The notes below the pieces were generated by a model, which saw nothing but the letters and a program-made list of their open reading frames with translations, was not told the origin of the DNA and did no database searches. 64,000 nt of DNA from Methylosinus sporium (GTDB lineage: Bacteria; Pseudomonadota; Alphaproteobacteria; Rhizobiales; Beijerinckiaceae): the NCBI RefSeq assembly GCF_003113265.1, contig NZ_PUIV01000002.1, positions 151,867-215,866 on the forward strand. The letters are read 5' to 3'. The stretch's first letter is position 1, and every line of letters starts with the position of its first letter. Made by a program: the position numbers and the translations under genes. Positions 1 through 9,102 of this stretch are shown in pieces.

Positions 1-2
1 AG

Positions 3-830
3 GGCTTCTCGCTGGCGATGCAGGCTTTCGAATTTTCGCCCGGTGGCGTCTGGCGTTTCGTCATGCATGGCCCGGACGGACGCGATTATGAGAATAAAAT
101 CGTCTTTCAGGAGATAAGAAGGCCCGAGCGCATCTCCTATGTTCATCCGGGCGACGACGGCGCAGAGCCGCTTCGCATGGAGGTGACGATCTCCTTTTCC
201 GAGGAAGGCGAGAAGACGCGCATCGAGTGGCGCAATCGCTTTCCCACTCTCGCCGAGCGCGATCGCGTCGAGCGCGACTATGGGGCGGCGGTCGGCCTTT
301 CCGAAAATCTCGATCGCCTCGGCGATTTCATCCTGGACTCGGCCGGCCCGATCTTCGAGACGTCGCGCCGCTTCGCCGCCTCGCGCGAGCGCCTGTGGAA
401 GGCTCTTACCGAGCCGGAGCGCATGGCGCGATGGTTCGGGCCGAAAGGCGTTCCCGTCATCGCCTCGCAAATGGATTTCCGTCCCGGCGGCTCTTACCAT
501 TACGGCCTGCGCACGCCCGACGGCGGCGCCATATGGGGCCTCTTCGAATATAGCGAGATCGAGGCGCCGACGCGCATCGCGCTCGTCGCCTCCTTCTCGG
601 ATGAGAAACGCGGCCTCACGCGCCATCCGCTGAGCGCGACATGGCCGCTGAAGCTCGCGACCGTCTATCGCTTCGCGGAGCGAGACGGCGGCTGCGAATT
701 GACGCTCGTCGCACGGCCGCACGAGGCCCGCGCCGAGGAGATCGCCACTTTCGCGGGCGCGCTCGACGCCATGACGCAGGGCTGGGCCGGCACATTCGAG
801 CAGCTCGACGATTACCTCGCCGCGAGCTGA
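3..830 (+). CDS. Tandem AHSA1/SRPBCC-domain protein (5' partial)
   Basis: The reading frame is open to the left window edge and the first in-frame ATG (18) lies inside a conserved AHSA1 motif (GGVWRFVMHGPDG), so the true start is outside the window. The visible part holds the C-terminal two-thirds of one AHSA1 domain (about residues 1-110) and then a second, complete one (about 115-270, starting FETSRRFAASRERLWKALTEPE). AHSA1/SRPBCC proteins fold as a helix-grip barrel with a hydrophobic pocket; many are stress or ligand-binding proteins of unknown substrate. Two fused domains are less common than one. It is followed by two VOC genes and another SRPBCC gene on the same strand, a grouping frequent in soil proteobacteria. 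Specific function is not known. Confidence 0.8.
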   Translation, partial: GFSLAMQAFEFSPGGVWRFVMHGPDGRDYENKIVFQEIRRPERISYVHPGDDGAEPLRMEVTISFSEEGEKTRIEWRNRFPTLAERDRVERDYGAAVGLSENLDRLGDFILDSAGPIFETSRRFAASRERLWKALTEPERMARWFGPKGVPVIASQMDFRPGGSYHYGLRTPDGGAIWGLFEYSEIEAPTRIALVASFSDEKRGLTRHPLSATWPLKLATVYRFAERDGGCELTLVARPHEARAEEIATFAGALDAMTQGWAGTFEQLDDYLAAS

Positions 831-869
831 TCGCGACACCCGGATCTTTTAAAACAGAAGGAGCAATCG

Positions 870-1283
870 ATGCCGATCAAACCTTATCTTTTCTTCTCCG
901 GCCGTGCGGACGAAGCCATCGCTTTCTACCAAAACGCGCTCGGCGCCGAGGTGAATTTCCTTCTGCGCTTCGACGAGAGCCCCGAGCCGCCGCCGCCCGG
1001 CGCGCTCGCGCCCGATTGGGGCAAGAAGATCATGCATTCCTGCCTTCGGATCGGCGATTCGGAAGTGTTCCTGTCGGACGGTTGCGGAACGGGTCCCGCC
1101 GGCTTCAACGGATTCGGCGTTTCGCTCGAGGCGAAGAGCGTGGCGGAGGCCGAGCGCATGTTCGGCGCGCTCGCCGATGGCGGCGAGGCGCGAATGCCCT
1201 TGGGCGAGACGTTTTTCGCCGTCACCTTCGGCATGGCGGTCGATCGCTTCGGCGTGCTCTGGATGATCATCGTCCCGAAGTGA
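870..1283 (+). CDS. PhnB-like VOC family protein (first copy)
   Basis: A 137-residue protein starting MPIKPYLFFSGRADEAIAFY, the usual opening of PhnB/glyoxalase-like VOC proteins. Length and the pattern of paired beta-alpha-beta-beta-beta units fit the family, as does the ending DRFGVLWMIIV. Family members are metal-dependent or metal-free small-molecule enzymes or binding proteins; the substrate here cannot be told. A ribosome-binding sequence (aaggag) lies just ahead of the ATG. A second VOC gene of equal length follows after 92 bases and is clearly paralogous, so the pair looks like a tandem duplication. Confidence 0.85.
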   Translation: MPIKPYLFFSGRADEAIAFYQNALGAEVNFLLRFDESPEPPPPGALAPDWGKKIMHSCLRIGDSEVFLSDGCGTGPAGFNGFGVSLEAKSVAEAERMFGALADGGEARMPLGETFFAVTFGMAVDRFGVLWMIIVPK

Positions 1284-1330
1284 AAAAGGTGCGGGACGGT
1301 TGACGAAGCGCTTTGCGCGGACATGATCTC

Positions 1331-1371
1331 CTCCCAGGAAACGAGCGTCCGTCCGCGACGCTCGCTGGGAG
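1331..1371 (+). promoter_or_regulatory. Long hairpin covering the ribosome-binding site of the second VOC gene
   Basis: Bases 1331-1337 pair with 1365-1371 (ctcccag with ctgggag) and 1342-1349 pair with 1357-1364 (cgagcgtc with gacgctcg). This gives 15 perfect base pairs interrupted only by a 4-base bulge (1338-1341), with a 7-base loop. The 3' arm contains the gggag that serves as Shine-Dalgarno for the ATG at 1376. There is no U-run, so a translational switch or a processing site is more likely than an intrinsic terminator. The role is inferred. Confidence 0.55.
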
Positions 1372-1375
1372 AAAC

Positions 1376-1789
1376 ATGATGTCGATTCAACCCTATCTGA
1401 TCTTCGACGGCCGCGCCGAAGAAGCCGCCGCCTTTTATGAGAAGGCGCTCGGCGCGCAGATACAGATGCTGATGCGCTACAAGGACAGCCCTTTGCCCCA
1501 GCCGGAGGAAATGCTGCCGCCCGGCTGGAGCGCCAAGGTCATGCATATGGCGCTGAAGATCGGCGACACGATCGTCTTCGGCTCGGACGGCGACGGCGAG
1601 GAGACCGGCTTCAAGGGCTTCTCGCTGTCCTATAGCGCGAAGACGCAAGAGGAGGCCGAACGCGTCTTCGCCGCGCTCGCCGAGGGCGGCGAGACGAAGA
1701 TGCGCTTGACCAGAACTTTCTTCTCACCCGCGTTCGGAATGCTCACCGACCGCTTCGGCGTGCCCTGGATGGTCGTGCTGCCGCAATGA
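1376..1789 (+). CDS. PhnB-like VOC family protein (second copy)
   Basis: A 137-residue protein (starting MMSIQPYLIFDGRAEEAAAFY) of the PhnB-like VOC family, the same length as its upstream paralogue and similar along its length, with the same ending (LTDRFGVPWMVVLP). The ATG at 1376 is preferred over the in-frame codon at 1313 because it sits directly behind gggaga and aligns with the start of the paralogue; 1379 is an equal alternative. Its ribosome-binding site lies in the 3' arm of the hairpin at 1331-1371. A terminator-like hairpin follows. The substrate is unknown. Confidence 0.85.
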   Translation: MMSIQPYLIFDGRAEEAAAFYEKALGAQIQMLMRYKDSPLPQPEEMLPPGWSAKVMHMALKIGDTIVFGSDGDGEETGFKGFSLSYSAKTQEEAERVFAALAEGGETKMRLTRTFFSPAFGMLTDRFGVPWMVVLPQ

Positions 1790-1797
1790 CGGCGCGC

Positions 1798-1841
1798 GGC
1801 GCTCTTTCGCTCGTGAGCGGGAGCGCCGCTCCGCTTTTTTT
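1798..1841 (+). terminator. Probable rho-independent terminator
   Basis: ggcgctc (1798-1804) pairs with gagcgcc (1821-1827), with an inner cgctc/gcggg pairing, followed by a run of seven T (1835-1841). It lies just after the second VOC gene and only 11 bases before the next ATG, so it could also act as an attenuator for the SRPBCC gene. Confidence 0.55.
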
Positions 1842-1852
1842 CGAGGTTCGAC

Positions 1853-2404
1853 ATGTTGGAAATCATCGGCGCCGGCGTCGCCGTCATCATCGCCGCAATT
1901 CTCGTCCTGGCCGCGCGCCAGCCGGACGTCTGCCACATCGCGCGCTCCATCTTCATCGCCGCGCCGCCGGAGCGAATATTTCCGCTGATCGACGATCCGC
2001 GCGCGAGCAATGAATGGAGTCCTTTCGTGAAGGATCCGAGCGTGAAGCTCTCCTACGCCGGGCCGGAACGCGGCGTCGGCGCGGCCTGTGATTTCGAAGG
2101 CAATGCGAAGGTCGGCGCGGGGCGAGTCGAGATCGTCGAATCCGTCGCGCCGTCGAAAGTGGTCGTCACATTACGCCTGGATCGGCCGATGAAATGCAGC
2201 AATCGCGTCGAATTCACCATTGCGCCGCAGAATGGCGGCTCGCTCGTCACCTGGGACATGAAAGGGCGCCAGCCCTTCCTCGGCAAGCTGTTCAGCCTCG
2301 TCATGCGGCCGGAAAAAATGGTCGGCGGCGCTTTCGAGCAAGGTCTCGGCGATCTCGAGCGCCTCGTCGAGACGGCCCGCGACGAGGCGGCGCCGACAGC
2401 GTGA
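1853..2404 (+). CDS. SRPBCC family protein with N-terminal membrane anchor
   Basis: A 183-residue protein. Residues 4-21 (IIGAGVAVIIAAILVLAA) form a single hydrophobic segment, either a signal anchor or an uncleaved signal; the rest is a polyketide-cyclase/dehydrase type SRPBCC domain (starting RSIFIAAPPERIFPLIDDPRASNEWSPF). Such proteins bind hydrophobic ligands; none has a function that can be read from sequence alone. It is the last gene of the plus-strand AHSA1-VOC-VOC-SRPBCC set and converges with phoB, with 36 bases between the stop codons. Confidence 0.8.
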   Translation: MLEIIGAGVAVIIAAILVLAARQPDVCHIARSIFIAAPPERIFPLIDDPRASNEWSPFVKDPSVKLSYAGPERGVGAACDFEGNAKVGAGRVEIVESVAPSKVVVTLRLDRPMKCSNRVEFTIAPQNGGSLVTWDMKGRQPFLGKLFSLVMRPEKMVGGAFEQGLGDLERLVETARDEAAPTA

Positions 2405-2440
2405 TGATGCGATGTCGAGAGAGGAGCCTTCGGCCGCGCC

Positions 2441-3184
2441 TCAATTGCGCCCGAAGGTCTCGTCGAAAGAATAGCCGGTGCCGCGCACAGTGCGGATCGG
2501 GTCCTTCTCGCGGCCGCGGATGATCGCCTTGCGCAGACGGCCGACATGGACGTCCACGGTGCGCTCGTCGATCTCCGCCGACAGCCCCCAGACGCTGTCG
2601 AGCAATTGCGCGCGCGAGAAGACGCGGCCGGGCTTTTCCATCAGATATTCCAGCAGGCGGAACTCCGTCGGGCCGAGATGAATCTCGCGCCCGCCACGCT
2701 TCACCCGCCGCGTCTCGCGGTCGAGGTCTATGTCCCCGGCGACGAGCCGCGTCGCCACGCGCTCCGGCCGCGCGCGGCGCAGCAGAGCGTGAACGCGCGC
2801 CATCAGCTCCGGCGTGGAGAAGGGCTTCACCACATAATCATCGGCGCCCACCGAGAGACCGCGCACGCGCTCGTTCTCGTCGCCGCGCGCGGTGAGCATG
2901 ATGATCGGCATTGTGCGCGTGTCGTCGCGCGCGCGCAGCCGCCGGCAGATTTCCAGGCCGGAAACGCCGGGCAGCATCCAGTCGAGAATGACGAGATCGG
3001 GCACGGATTCGGCGAGGCGGATTTCCGCCTCGTCGCCGCGCTCGACATGTTCGACCTGGAAGCCTTCCGATTCGAGATTATAGGCGAGCAACAATGCGAG
3101 GGCCGCCTCGTCTTCCACGACGAGAATTCGCGGCGCCCGATCGTGCGGCGTCTCGCGCGGCGTTGCGACGCGAATCTCGTTCAT
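2441..3184 (-). CDS. phoB: Phosphate regulon response regulator PhoB
   Basis: An OmpR/PhoB-class response regulator of 247 residues. The receiver domain (about 18-130) has the acidic pair in VVEDE, the phospho-acceptor Asp68 in VILDWMLPG and the switch Lys in VVKPF. The C-terminal winged helix (about 145-245) includes the typical GPTEFRLLEYLMEKPGRVF and GTGYSFDE stretches. It activates phosphate-starvation genes by binding Pho boxes; one is visible at 7944-7971. It is the last gene of the phoR-pstSCAB-phoU-phoB operon, and its ATG overlaps the phoU stop by 4 bases, indicating coupled translation. The N-terminus is some 15 residues longer than in the enterobacterial protein. Confidence 0.95.
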   Translation of the reverse strand: MNEIRVATPRETPHDRAPRILVVEDEAALALLLAYNLESEGFQVEHVERGDEAEIRLAESVPDLVILDWMLPGVSGLEICRRLRARDDTRTMPIIMLTARGDENERVRGLSVGADDYVVKPFSTPELMARVHALLRRARPERVATRLVAGDIDLDRETRRVKRGGREIHLGPTEFRLLEYLMEKPGRVFSRAQLLDSVWGLSAEIDERTVDVHVGRLRKAIIRGREKDPIRTVRGTGYSFDETFGRN

Positions 3185-3906
3185 TGCGAGGGCTCATCCG
3201 TTTCCACGCTGGGGGAGATGCTGGACGACTTGCCCTTGGGGCGGTCGGTCGGCATCGACTCGCCAGTGACGAGATAGACGATCGTCTCGGCGATATTGGT
3301 GGTGTGATCGCCGATCCGCTCTATATTCTTCGAGCAGAAGAGCAGATGCGTGCAGAAGGAGATATTGCGCGGATCCTCCATCATGAAGGTGAGGAGATCG
3401 CGGAACACCGAATCTTCCAGCGCGTCGAGCTCGCTGTCATTGGTCCACACGGCGCGGGCGCGCTCGACGTCGCGCTGGGCGTAGGCGTCGAGCACGTCCT
3501 TCAATTGCATGGCGGCCACTTCCGCCATCGTCTTGAGGCCGATGATGGCGCGCGGCACGCGCGCCTCGGAGAGGATTTTCACCGTGCGCTTGGCGATGCT
3601 CTTGGCGAGATCGCCGACGCGCTCGAGATCGGCGGCGATGCGCATCGCGGCGATGCATTCGCGCAGATCGATGGCGAGCGGCTGACGCCGCGCGATGGTG
3701 AGGATGGCGTTCTCCTCTATCTCCCGCTGCAGCGCGTCGAGGCGCTGATCGGTGGCGACGACGCGATGGGCGAGCTCAATGTCGAAATTGGCGAGCGCAT
3801 CCATGGCTTCGGCGAGCATTTTCTCGGCGATGCCTCCCATCTCGGCGATACGGCGGCCGAGCACTTCGAGGTCGCGGTCATAGGAGCTGACGATATGTTC
3901 GCTCAT
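3181..3906 (-). CDS. phoU: Phosphate uptake regulator PhoU
   Basis: A 241-residue all-helical protein with two PhoU three-helix repeats. The metal-cluster motifs are visible as ECIAAMRIAADLERVGDLAKSI in the first half and LLFCSKNIERIGDHTTNIAE in the second (E-R-x-G/D-H type). PhoU links the PstSCAB transporter to the PhoR kinase and keeps the regulon off when phosphate is plentiful. It lies between pstB (28-base gap) and phoB (4-base overlap), the usual alphaproteobacterial order. Confidence 0.95.
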   Translation of the reverse strand: MSEHIVSSYDRDLEVLGRRIAEMGGIAEKMLAEAMDALANFDIELAHRVVATDQRLDALQREIEENAILTIARRQPLAIDLRECIAAMRIAADLERVGDLAKSIAKRTVKILSEARVPRAIIGLKTMAEVAAMQLKDVLDAYAQRDVERARAVWTNDSELDALEDSVFRDLLTFMMEDPRNISFCTHLLFCSKNIERIGDHTTNIAETIVYLVTGESMPTDRPKGKSSSISPSVETDEPSQ

Positions 3907-3934
3907 GTCTCATAATCCTCGTGCGCGATCGCGC

Positions 3935-4720
3935 TCAGCCGAAGCGGCCGGTGATATAGTCCTGGGTCTTCTTGTTCTGCGGCGCGGTGAACAGATTGTT
4001 CGTCTCGCCGAATTCGACGAGATCGCCGAGATACATGAAAGCAGTGTAGTCGGAGACGCGCGCCGCCTGCTGCATATTGTGGGTGACGATGGCGATCGTG
4101 TAGCGCTCCGACAATTCGTCGATGAGCTCCTCGATCTTCGCCGTCGAGATCGGGTCCAGCGCCGAGCAGGGCTCGTCGAACAGGATCACCTCCGGCTGAA
4201 TGGCGACGGTGCGCGCGATGCACAGGCGCTGCTGCTGACCGCCCGAGAGGCCGAGGCCGCTCGAATTCAGCTTGTCGCGCACTTCGTCCCACAGCGCCGC
4301 GCCACGCAGCGCCGCCTCGACGCGGCCGTCGAGCTCGCTGCGCGACAGCTTCTCATAGAGGCGAATGCCGAAGGCGATATTGTCGTAGATCGACATGGGG
4401 AAGGGCGTCGGCTTCTGGAACACCATGCCGACGCGCGAGCGCAGCAGGTTGAGGTCGATGCTCGGGTCGAGGATGTTCTCGCCGTCGAGCAGCACCTCGC
4501 CCTCGGCGCGCTGCCGCGGATAGAGGTCGTACATGCGGTTCAATATGCGCAGCAGAGTCGATTTGCCGCAGCCGGACGGGCCGATGAAGGCCGTCACCTT
4601 ATTGGTGTAGAGCGGCAGCGAGATCGATTTCAGCGCTTTCGACGACCCGTAATAGAAATCCAGATCGCGAACCGAGACTTTGGTCGGAATGGAGGCTTCG
4701 ACAACCGGCATGGCGGTCAT
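3935..4720 (-). CDS. pstB: Phosphate ABC transporter ATP-binding protein PstB
   Basis: A 261-residue ABC ATPase beginning [17 protein letters not shown]. Walker A is GPSGCGKST (residues 47-55), the signature is LSGGQQQRL and Walker B ends in VILFDEP; the protein ends DYITGRFG, typical of PstB. It powers high-affinity phosphate import with PstA, PstC and PstS. The ATG at 4720 overlaps the pstA stop codon by 4 bases, which supports this start over the longer in-frame extension to 4819. Confidence 0.95.
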   Translation of the reverse strand: MTAMPVVEASIPTKVSVRDLDFYYGSSKALKSISLPLYTNKVTAFIGPSGCGKSTLLRILNRMYDLYPRQRAEGEVLLDGENILDPSIDLNLLRSRVGMVFQKPTPFPMSIYDNIAFGIRLYEKLSRSELDGRVEAALRGAALWDEVRDKLNSSGLGLSGGQQQRLCIARTVAIQPEVILFDEPCSALDPISTAKIEELIDELSERYTIAIVTHNMQQAARVSDYTAFMYLGDLVEFGETNNLFTAPQNKKTQDYITGRFG

Positions 4721-5556
4721 TTTTGTGTTCCCTGGCTGCTGAGCGCGCGCGCGGTGATAGAGAGCAGAAGGACGGCGACGGTGACGAGCAGAGCGCCGGT
4801 CCAGGCGAGCTGCTGCCAATCCTTGTAGGGCGAGAGCGCGAATTGGAAGATGACGACGGGCAGGCTGGAGACCGGCGCGTTGAGATCCGTGCTCCAGAAC
4901 TGATTGTTGAGCGAGGTGAAGAGCAGCGGCGCCGTCTCGCCGGAGACGCGGGCCACGGCCAGCAGCACGCCGGTGACGATGCCGGATTTCGCGGCGCGAT
5001 AGGCGACGCGCATCAGCATATGGGAGCGCGGCAGGCCGAGCGCCGCCGCCGCCTCGCGCAGCGGGCTCGGCACCAGCAGCAGCATGTCCTCCGTCGTGCG
5101 CACGACGACCGGCACCACCAGCACGGCGAGCGCCAGAGCGCCGGCTATGCCGGAGAAATGTCCGACGCGGGCCACCACCACCGTATAGACGAAGAGGCCG
5201 ATGACGATGGAGGGCGCGCTGAGCAGAATGTCGTTGATGAAGCGCACCACGGTGGCGAGCTTCGAGTAGCGGCCATATTCGGCCATGAAGGTGCCGGCGA
5301 GCATTCCGAGCGGCGTGCCGAGCAGCACGCCGATCACCGTCATCACCAGCGAGCCGGCGATGGCGTTGAGCAGACCGCCGCTGGAGCCGGGCGGCGGCGT
5401 CATTTCGGTGAAGACGGCCGGCGTGAGGCCGCGGGCGCCTTCATAGATCAGCGCGCCGAGGATCAGCACCAGCCAGGCGAGACCGAAAATCGTGCCGGTC
5501 CAGCACAGAGTGGTCGCGAGCGCATTGGTGCGTCGGCGGGAGGAATAGAGGGACAA
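4717..5556 (-). CDS. pstA: Phosphate ABC transporter permease PstA
   Basis: A 279-residue inner-membrane permease with six hydrophobic segments and the binding-protein-dependent transport signature around residues 165-200 ([31 protein letters not shown] carries the EAA loop). The best start is a TTG at 5556: it is 3 bases after the pstC stop codon and has gggag at a suitable distance; no nearby ATG gives a full first helix. It forms the membrane channel with PstC. Confidence 0.93.
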   Translation of the reverse strand: MSLYSSRRRTNALATTLCWTGTIFGLAWLVLILGALIYEGARGLTPAVFTEMTPPPGSSGGLLNAIAGSLVMTVIGVLLGTPLGMLAGTFMAEYGRYSKLATVVRFINDILLSAPSIVIGLFVYTVVVARVGHFSGIAGALALAVLVVPVVVRTTEDMLLLVPSPLREAAAALGLPRSHMLMRVAYRAAKSGIVTGVLLAVARVSGETAPLLFTSLNNQFWSTDLNAPVSSLPVVIFQFALSPYKDWQQLAWTGALLVTVAVLLLSITARALSSQGTQK

Positions 5557-5559
5557 AGG

Positions 5560-6591
5560 TCAGGCTCCCGATTTCTGCTCGATGCGCATCAGCATGAAGC
5601 GCGCCGCCGCCAGAACGAAGAAGGTGATGACGAAGAGGATGAGGCCGAGCTCGATCAGCGCCGACGTATAGAGATCGCCGACCGCCTCGGTGAATTCATT
5701 GGCGATGGTCGCCGAGATCGTCGTGCCCGGCGCGAGCAGAGAGCTCGACACTTTATGCGCATTGCCGATCACGAAGGTGACGGCCATCGTCTCGCCGAGC
5801 GCGCGGCCGAGGCCGAGCATCACGCCGCCGATGACGCCGACGCGCGTGTAGGGGATGACGACATAGCGCATCACTTCCCATGTCGTGCAGCCGACGCCCG
5901 AGGCCGCCTCCTTCAGCACCGGAGGCACGGTGTCGAACACGTCGCGCGAGATGGAGGTGATGAAGGGCAGCACCATGATGGCGAGGATGAAGCCCGCGGT
6001 CAGCATTCCGATGCCATAGGGCGGGCCGGCGAAGAGGCTCGACAGCACGGGAATGTCGCCGGTGAGCGAGATCAGCGCCGGCTGCACATGCTGCTGCAGG
6101 AAGGGGGCGAGCACGAACAGGCCCCAAATGCCGTAGATGATCGAGGGAATGCCGGCGAGCAGCTCGATGGCGACGCCGATCGGCCGGCGCAGCGCATGGG
6201 GGCAGAGCTCGGTGAGGAAAATGGCGATGCCGAGGCCGAGCGGCACGGCGATGACCATGGCGATGGTCGAGGTCACCACAGTGCCGTAGATGGGCGCGAC
6301 GGCGCCGAATTTCTCGGTGACGGGATTCCAGGATTCCGTCGTCAGGAACCCGAGGCCGAAAGCCTGTATGGCCGGGAGCGAGCCATAGATGAGCGAGAAG
6401 ATCACGCCGCCGAGGATCAAGAGAACGAGGATCGCCGCGGCGCGCGTCAAATTATGAAAAAAGAAGTCGAACAGGGCCATGCGGCCGAGCACTTTCCTGC
6501 GGTCGACTTCGGCGGCGCGGGGCGTCGCATCTACGATTGCTAGGTCGGACACGCTATTATCTCTCGTTTGGCGGTTGAAGCCGGCTTCCAT
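5560..6591 (-). CDS. pstC: Phosphate ABC transporter permease PstC
   Basis: A 343-residue permease with about six transmembrane segments and an EAA-loop (LKEAASGVGCTTWEVMRYVVIPYT). It is the partner of PstA. The ATG at 6591 has gggag six bases upstream; a GTG at 6552 behind gagag would give a protein 13 residues shorter and cannot be excluded. Some 210 bases without a gene separate it from pstS; no clear terminator is visible there, so pstS and pstC are probably co-transcribed. Confidence 0.93.
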   Translation of the reverse strand: MEAGFNRQTRDNSVSDLAIVDATPRAAEVDRRKVLGRMALFDFFFHNLTRAAAILVLLILGGVIFSLIYGSLPAIQAFGLGFLTTESWNPVTEKFGAVAPIYGTVVTSTIAMVIAVPLGLGIAIFLTELCPHALRRPIGVAIELLAGIPSIIYGIWGLFVLAPFLQQHVQPALISLTGDIPVLSSLFAGPPYGIGMLTAGFILAIMVLPFITSISRDVFDTVPPVLKEAASGVGCTTWEVMRYVVIPYTRVGVIGGVMLGLGRALGETMAVTFVIGNAHKVSSSLLAPGTTISATIANEFTEAVGDLYTSALIELGLILFVITFFVLAAARFMLMRIEQKSGA

Positions 6592-6803
6592 CGCGCGCTC
6601 CCGAAGGCGGATTTTTCATGTGAGGTCATAGCGCAGGTCTCGGGAGAACTCACCGCGTCGAGAGGCTCCGCGTCGAAAAGAAGCGGACGGAGCCAGGTCT
6701 CGGGCAGGTCGTCTTGCGCCATTCACCAACCTGCGGTTCTCGCGCGTCTCGCGTCGAGCGGCGACGCCGGCGAAATGGTCTTTCGCCGGCGCGCAGAGAT
6801 ATT

Positions 6804-7853
6804 TTAGTTCGACGCCAGCGGCTTGCCGCTCGCATCCTTCACATTGGCGGTCCAGCTCTTCTTGATCAGAGCCACGACATTGGCCGGCAGCGGGATATAG
6901 TCGAGTTCCTCGGCCGCCTTGGCGCCCTTGGCGAAGGCCCAGCCGAAGAATTTCAGCGCCTCGGCCGCGGCCGCCGTATCCTGCGGCGCCTTGGGCAGCA
7001 GAATGAAGGTGGCGGCGGTGATCGGCCAGGACTGCGCGCCCGGCTGGTCGGTGAGGATCTGATAGAAGCCCGGCGCATTGGCCCAATCGGCGTTGGACGC
7101 CGCGGCCTGGAAGGTCGGCGTCGTCGGGGCGACCGTCTTGCCGTCCTTGTTGACCAGCTTGGTGTAGGTCAGCTTGTTCTGCTTGGCGTAGGCGTATTCG
7201 ACATAGCCGACGGCGCCCTTGGTGTTGGCGACATTGTTGGCCACGCCCTCATTGCCCTTGGCGCCGATGCCGACCGGCCATTCGACCGAGGCGTTCTCGC
7301 CCACCTTGCTCTTCCAGTCGGCGCTGACCTTGGAGAGATAGTTGGTGAAGTTGAAGGTCGTGCCCGATCCGTCCGAACGATGCACCACGGCGATCGCCGC
7401 CGCGGGGAGCTTGGCCTTCGGATTGAGCTTCTTGATCGCGGCGTCGTCCCAGCTCTTGATCTCGCCGAGGAAGATGGACGCGAGCGTCTTGCCGTCGAGG
7501 ACGAGCTCGCCGGAGGCGACGCCGTCCAGATTGACGACCGGCACGATGCCGCCGATCACCTGCGGCCATTGGGTGAGGCCGGCGGCCTCGAGGTCCTCGG
7601 CCTTCAGCGGCTGGTCGGAGGCGCCGAAGGTCACGGTGCGGGCCTTGATCTGCTTGATGCCGCCGCCCGAGCCGATCGACTGATAATTGAGGCCGTTGCC
7701 GGTCTCTTTCTTATAGCTGTCCGCCCATTTGGCGTAGATCGGATAGGGGAAAGTGGCGCCGGCGCCGGAGATGTCGATCGCAAAGGCGGCTCCGGCCGTC
7801 GCGACGGCCAGGGTCGTCGCCAGAGCGACACGATGGAGAACTTTGGAAAGCAT
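6804..7853 (-). CDS. pstS: Periplasmic phosphate-binding protein PstS
   Basis: A 349-residue periplasmic binding protein. A cleavable signal peptide (about residues 1-25, ending AGAAFA) precedes the mature start [15 protein letters not shown]. Phosphate-binding loops are recognisable as [22 protein letters not shown] and HRSDGSGTT. It delivers phosphate to PstCAB. It heads the pst genes; the Pho box at 7944-7971 lies about 90 bases upstream of the ATG, which is the expected PhoB-dependent promoter region. Confidence 0.96.
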   Translation of the reverse strand: MLSKVLHRVALATTLAVATAGAAFAIDISGAGATFPYPIYAKWADSYKKETGNGLNYQSIGSGGGIKQIKARTVTFGASDQPLKAEDLEAAGLTQWPQVIGGIVPVVNLDGVASGELVLDGKTLASIFLGEIKSWDDAAIKKLNPKAKLPAAAIAVVHRSDGSGTTFNFTNYLSKVSADWKSKVGENASVEWPVGIGAKGNEGVANNVANTKGAVGYVEYAYAKQNKLTYTKLVNKDGKTVAPTTPTFQAAASNADWANAPGFYQILTDQPGAQSWPITAATFILLPKAPQDTAAAAEALKFFGWAFAKGAKAAEELDYIPLPANVVALIKKSWTANVKDASGKPLASN

Positions 7854-7943
7854 GTCGGTCTCTTTCGAGCTCGAGGTTCACTGTGTCGGCGCGCAGCGAG
7901 CGCCCCAGCGAGGCGCACACTAGGGCCGCGCGACGAGGGTTTT

Positions 7944-7971
7944 ACGACAGCTGGATGACTGTCACATGACA
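7944..7971 (-). promoter_or_regulatory. Pho box upstream of pstS
   Basis: Read on the minus strand the stretch holds three hexamers, tgtcat, agtcat and tgtcgt, spaced exactly 11 bases apart (5-base spacers). PhoB binds direct repeats with 11-base spacing close to CTGTCAT. The site lies between the phoR stop codon and the pstS ATG, so it probably drives pstSCAB-phoU-phoB independently of phoR. Confidence 0.75.
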
Positions 7972-8009
7972 TGTTATCAAATTGATATTATTATATTAAT
8001 CGCCGAACA

Positions 8010-9068
8010 TCAGGCGCTGTCGGCTTTTTCTGGCTCGATCAATGGCAAAAATACGCGAAAAGTGGCGCCTTTCCCTGGCGCGGAATCTATGGCGAGCCTG
8101 CCGCGGTGGCGAGCCACGATATGCTTGACGATGGCGAGCCCGAGGCCGGTGCCGCCCTTGGCGCGACTCTTGCCGGCGTCGACGCGATAGAAGCGTTCGG
8201 TGAGGCGCGGCAGATGCTCCGGCGCTATGCCCGGCCCATGGTCGCGCACCGAGAAGACGGCGGAGGCGCCGAGCGGGGAGAGCGAGATCTCCACCGGCCC
8301 GGACCCGTATTTGATCGCATTTTCGATGAGATTTTCGGCGACGCGGGCGAGTTCGTCGCGATCGCCCGGAACGACGACCTGGCCCGTCATGTCGACTTTC
8401 AGCTCGATCCCGCCATCCTCCGCCATAGGCGCGAGCGTATCGACGATATGGGCGACGAGAATGCCGAGGTCGACCGGCGTGTCCGGGCGCAGATGCAGAT
8501 GCTGCTCGATGCGCGAGAGGGAGAGCAGATCGTCGACGAGGCGCGACATACGCTGCGCCTGCTCGCGCATGATGGAGAGGAAGCGGTCGCGCGCTTTGTC
8601 GTCGTCGCGCGCCGGCCCCTGCAGCGTCTCCACGAAGCCGAGCAGCGAGGCGAGCGGCGTGCGCAATTCATGGCTGGCGTTGGCGACGAAATCGACGCGC
8701 ATCCGCTCGACGCGGCGCGATTCGGTCAAATCGCGCAGGCTCACCACGGCGGCGTTCTCATAGCCTTCGAGGCGCAAAGGCGCGATATGCACCTCGAACC
8801 AGCATTCCACCGGCAGGCGCTCGAGCCAGATGACCTTCTCCGGCTGGCCGCCGCGCAGCACGCGATCCAGCGCGTCGAGCACGTCGGGCGAGCGCAGGCT
8901 GCGCGCCAGCGGATCATTGGGCCGCAAGGATGGGAGCACGGAGCGCGCGGCGCTGTTGGAGGCGACGATGCGCGCCTCCGAATCGATCACGAAGACCGCC
9001 TCCGGCAGAGCGTCGATGACGAGGCCGAGCAGCGCTTCGCCCTGATAGCGTCGGCGTAGATCGGGCAT
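8010..9068 (-). CDS. phoR: PhoR-type sensor histidine kinase without membrane segments
   Basis: A 352-residue kinase directly upstream of pstS. A PAS domain (about 13-110, DALPEAVFVIDSEARIVASN) is followed by HisKA with the phosphorylated His133 in FVANASHELRTPL, and an HATPase domain with N box (ENLIENAIKYG), DHGPGI, and GGTGLGLAIV. Location and PAS-HisKA order identify it as the PhoB partner. Unlike E. coli PhoR it shows no N-terminal transmembrane segments, and an in-frame TGA lies seven codons ahead of the ATG, so a missed anchor is unlikely. Signal reception presumably occurs through the PAS domain and PhoU/PstB contacts. Confidence 0.88.
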   Translation of the reverse strand: MPDLRRRYQGEALLGLVIDALPEAVFVIDSEARIVASNSAARSVLPSLRPNDPLARSLRSPDVLDALDRVLRGGQPEKVIWLERLPVECWFEVHIAPLRLEGYENAAVVSLRDLTESRRVERMRVDFVANASHELRTPLASLLGFVETLQGPARDDDKARDRFLSIMREQAQRMSRLVDDLLSLSRIEQHLHLRPDTPVDLGILVAHIVDTLAPMAEDGGIELKVDMTGQVVVPGDRDELARVAENLIENAIKYGSGPVEISLSPLGASAVFSVRDHGPGIAPEHLPRLTERFYRVDAGKSRAKGGTGLGLAIVKHIVARHRGRLAIDSAPGKGATFRVFLPLIEPEKADSA

Positions 9069-9102
9069 TGATCCTCTCGGTCGAAATCAATCGCGACCGA
9101 AA

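Noticed and set aside
4723..6543. 606-codon plus-strand frame over pstA and pstC
   Set aside because: Antisense shadow of two well-identified permease genes, His/Glu/Arg-rich product with no domain.
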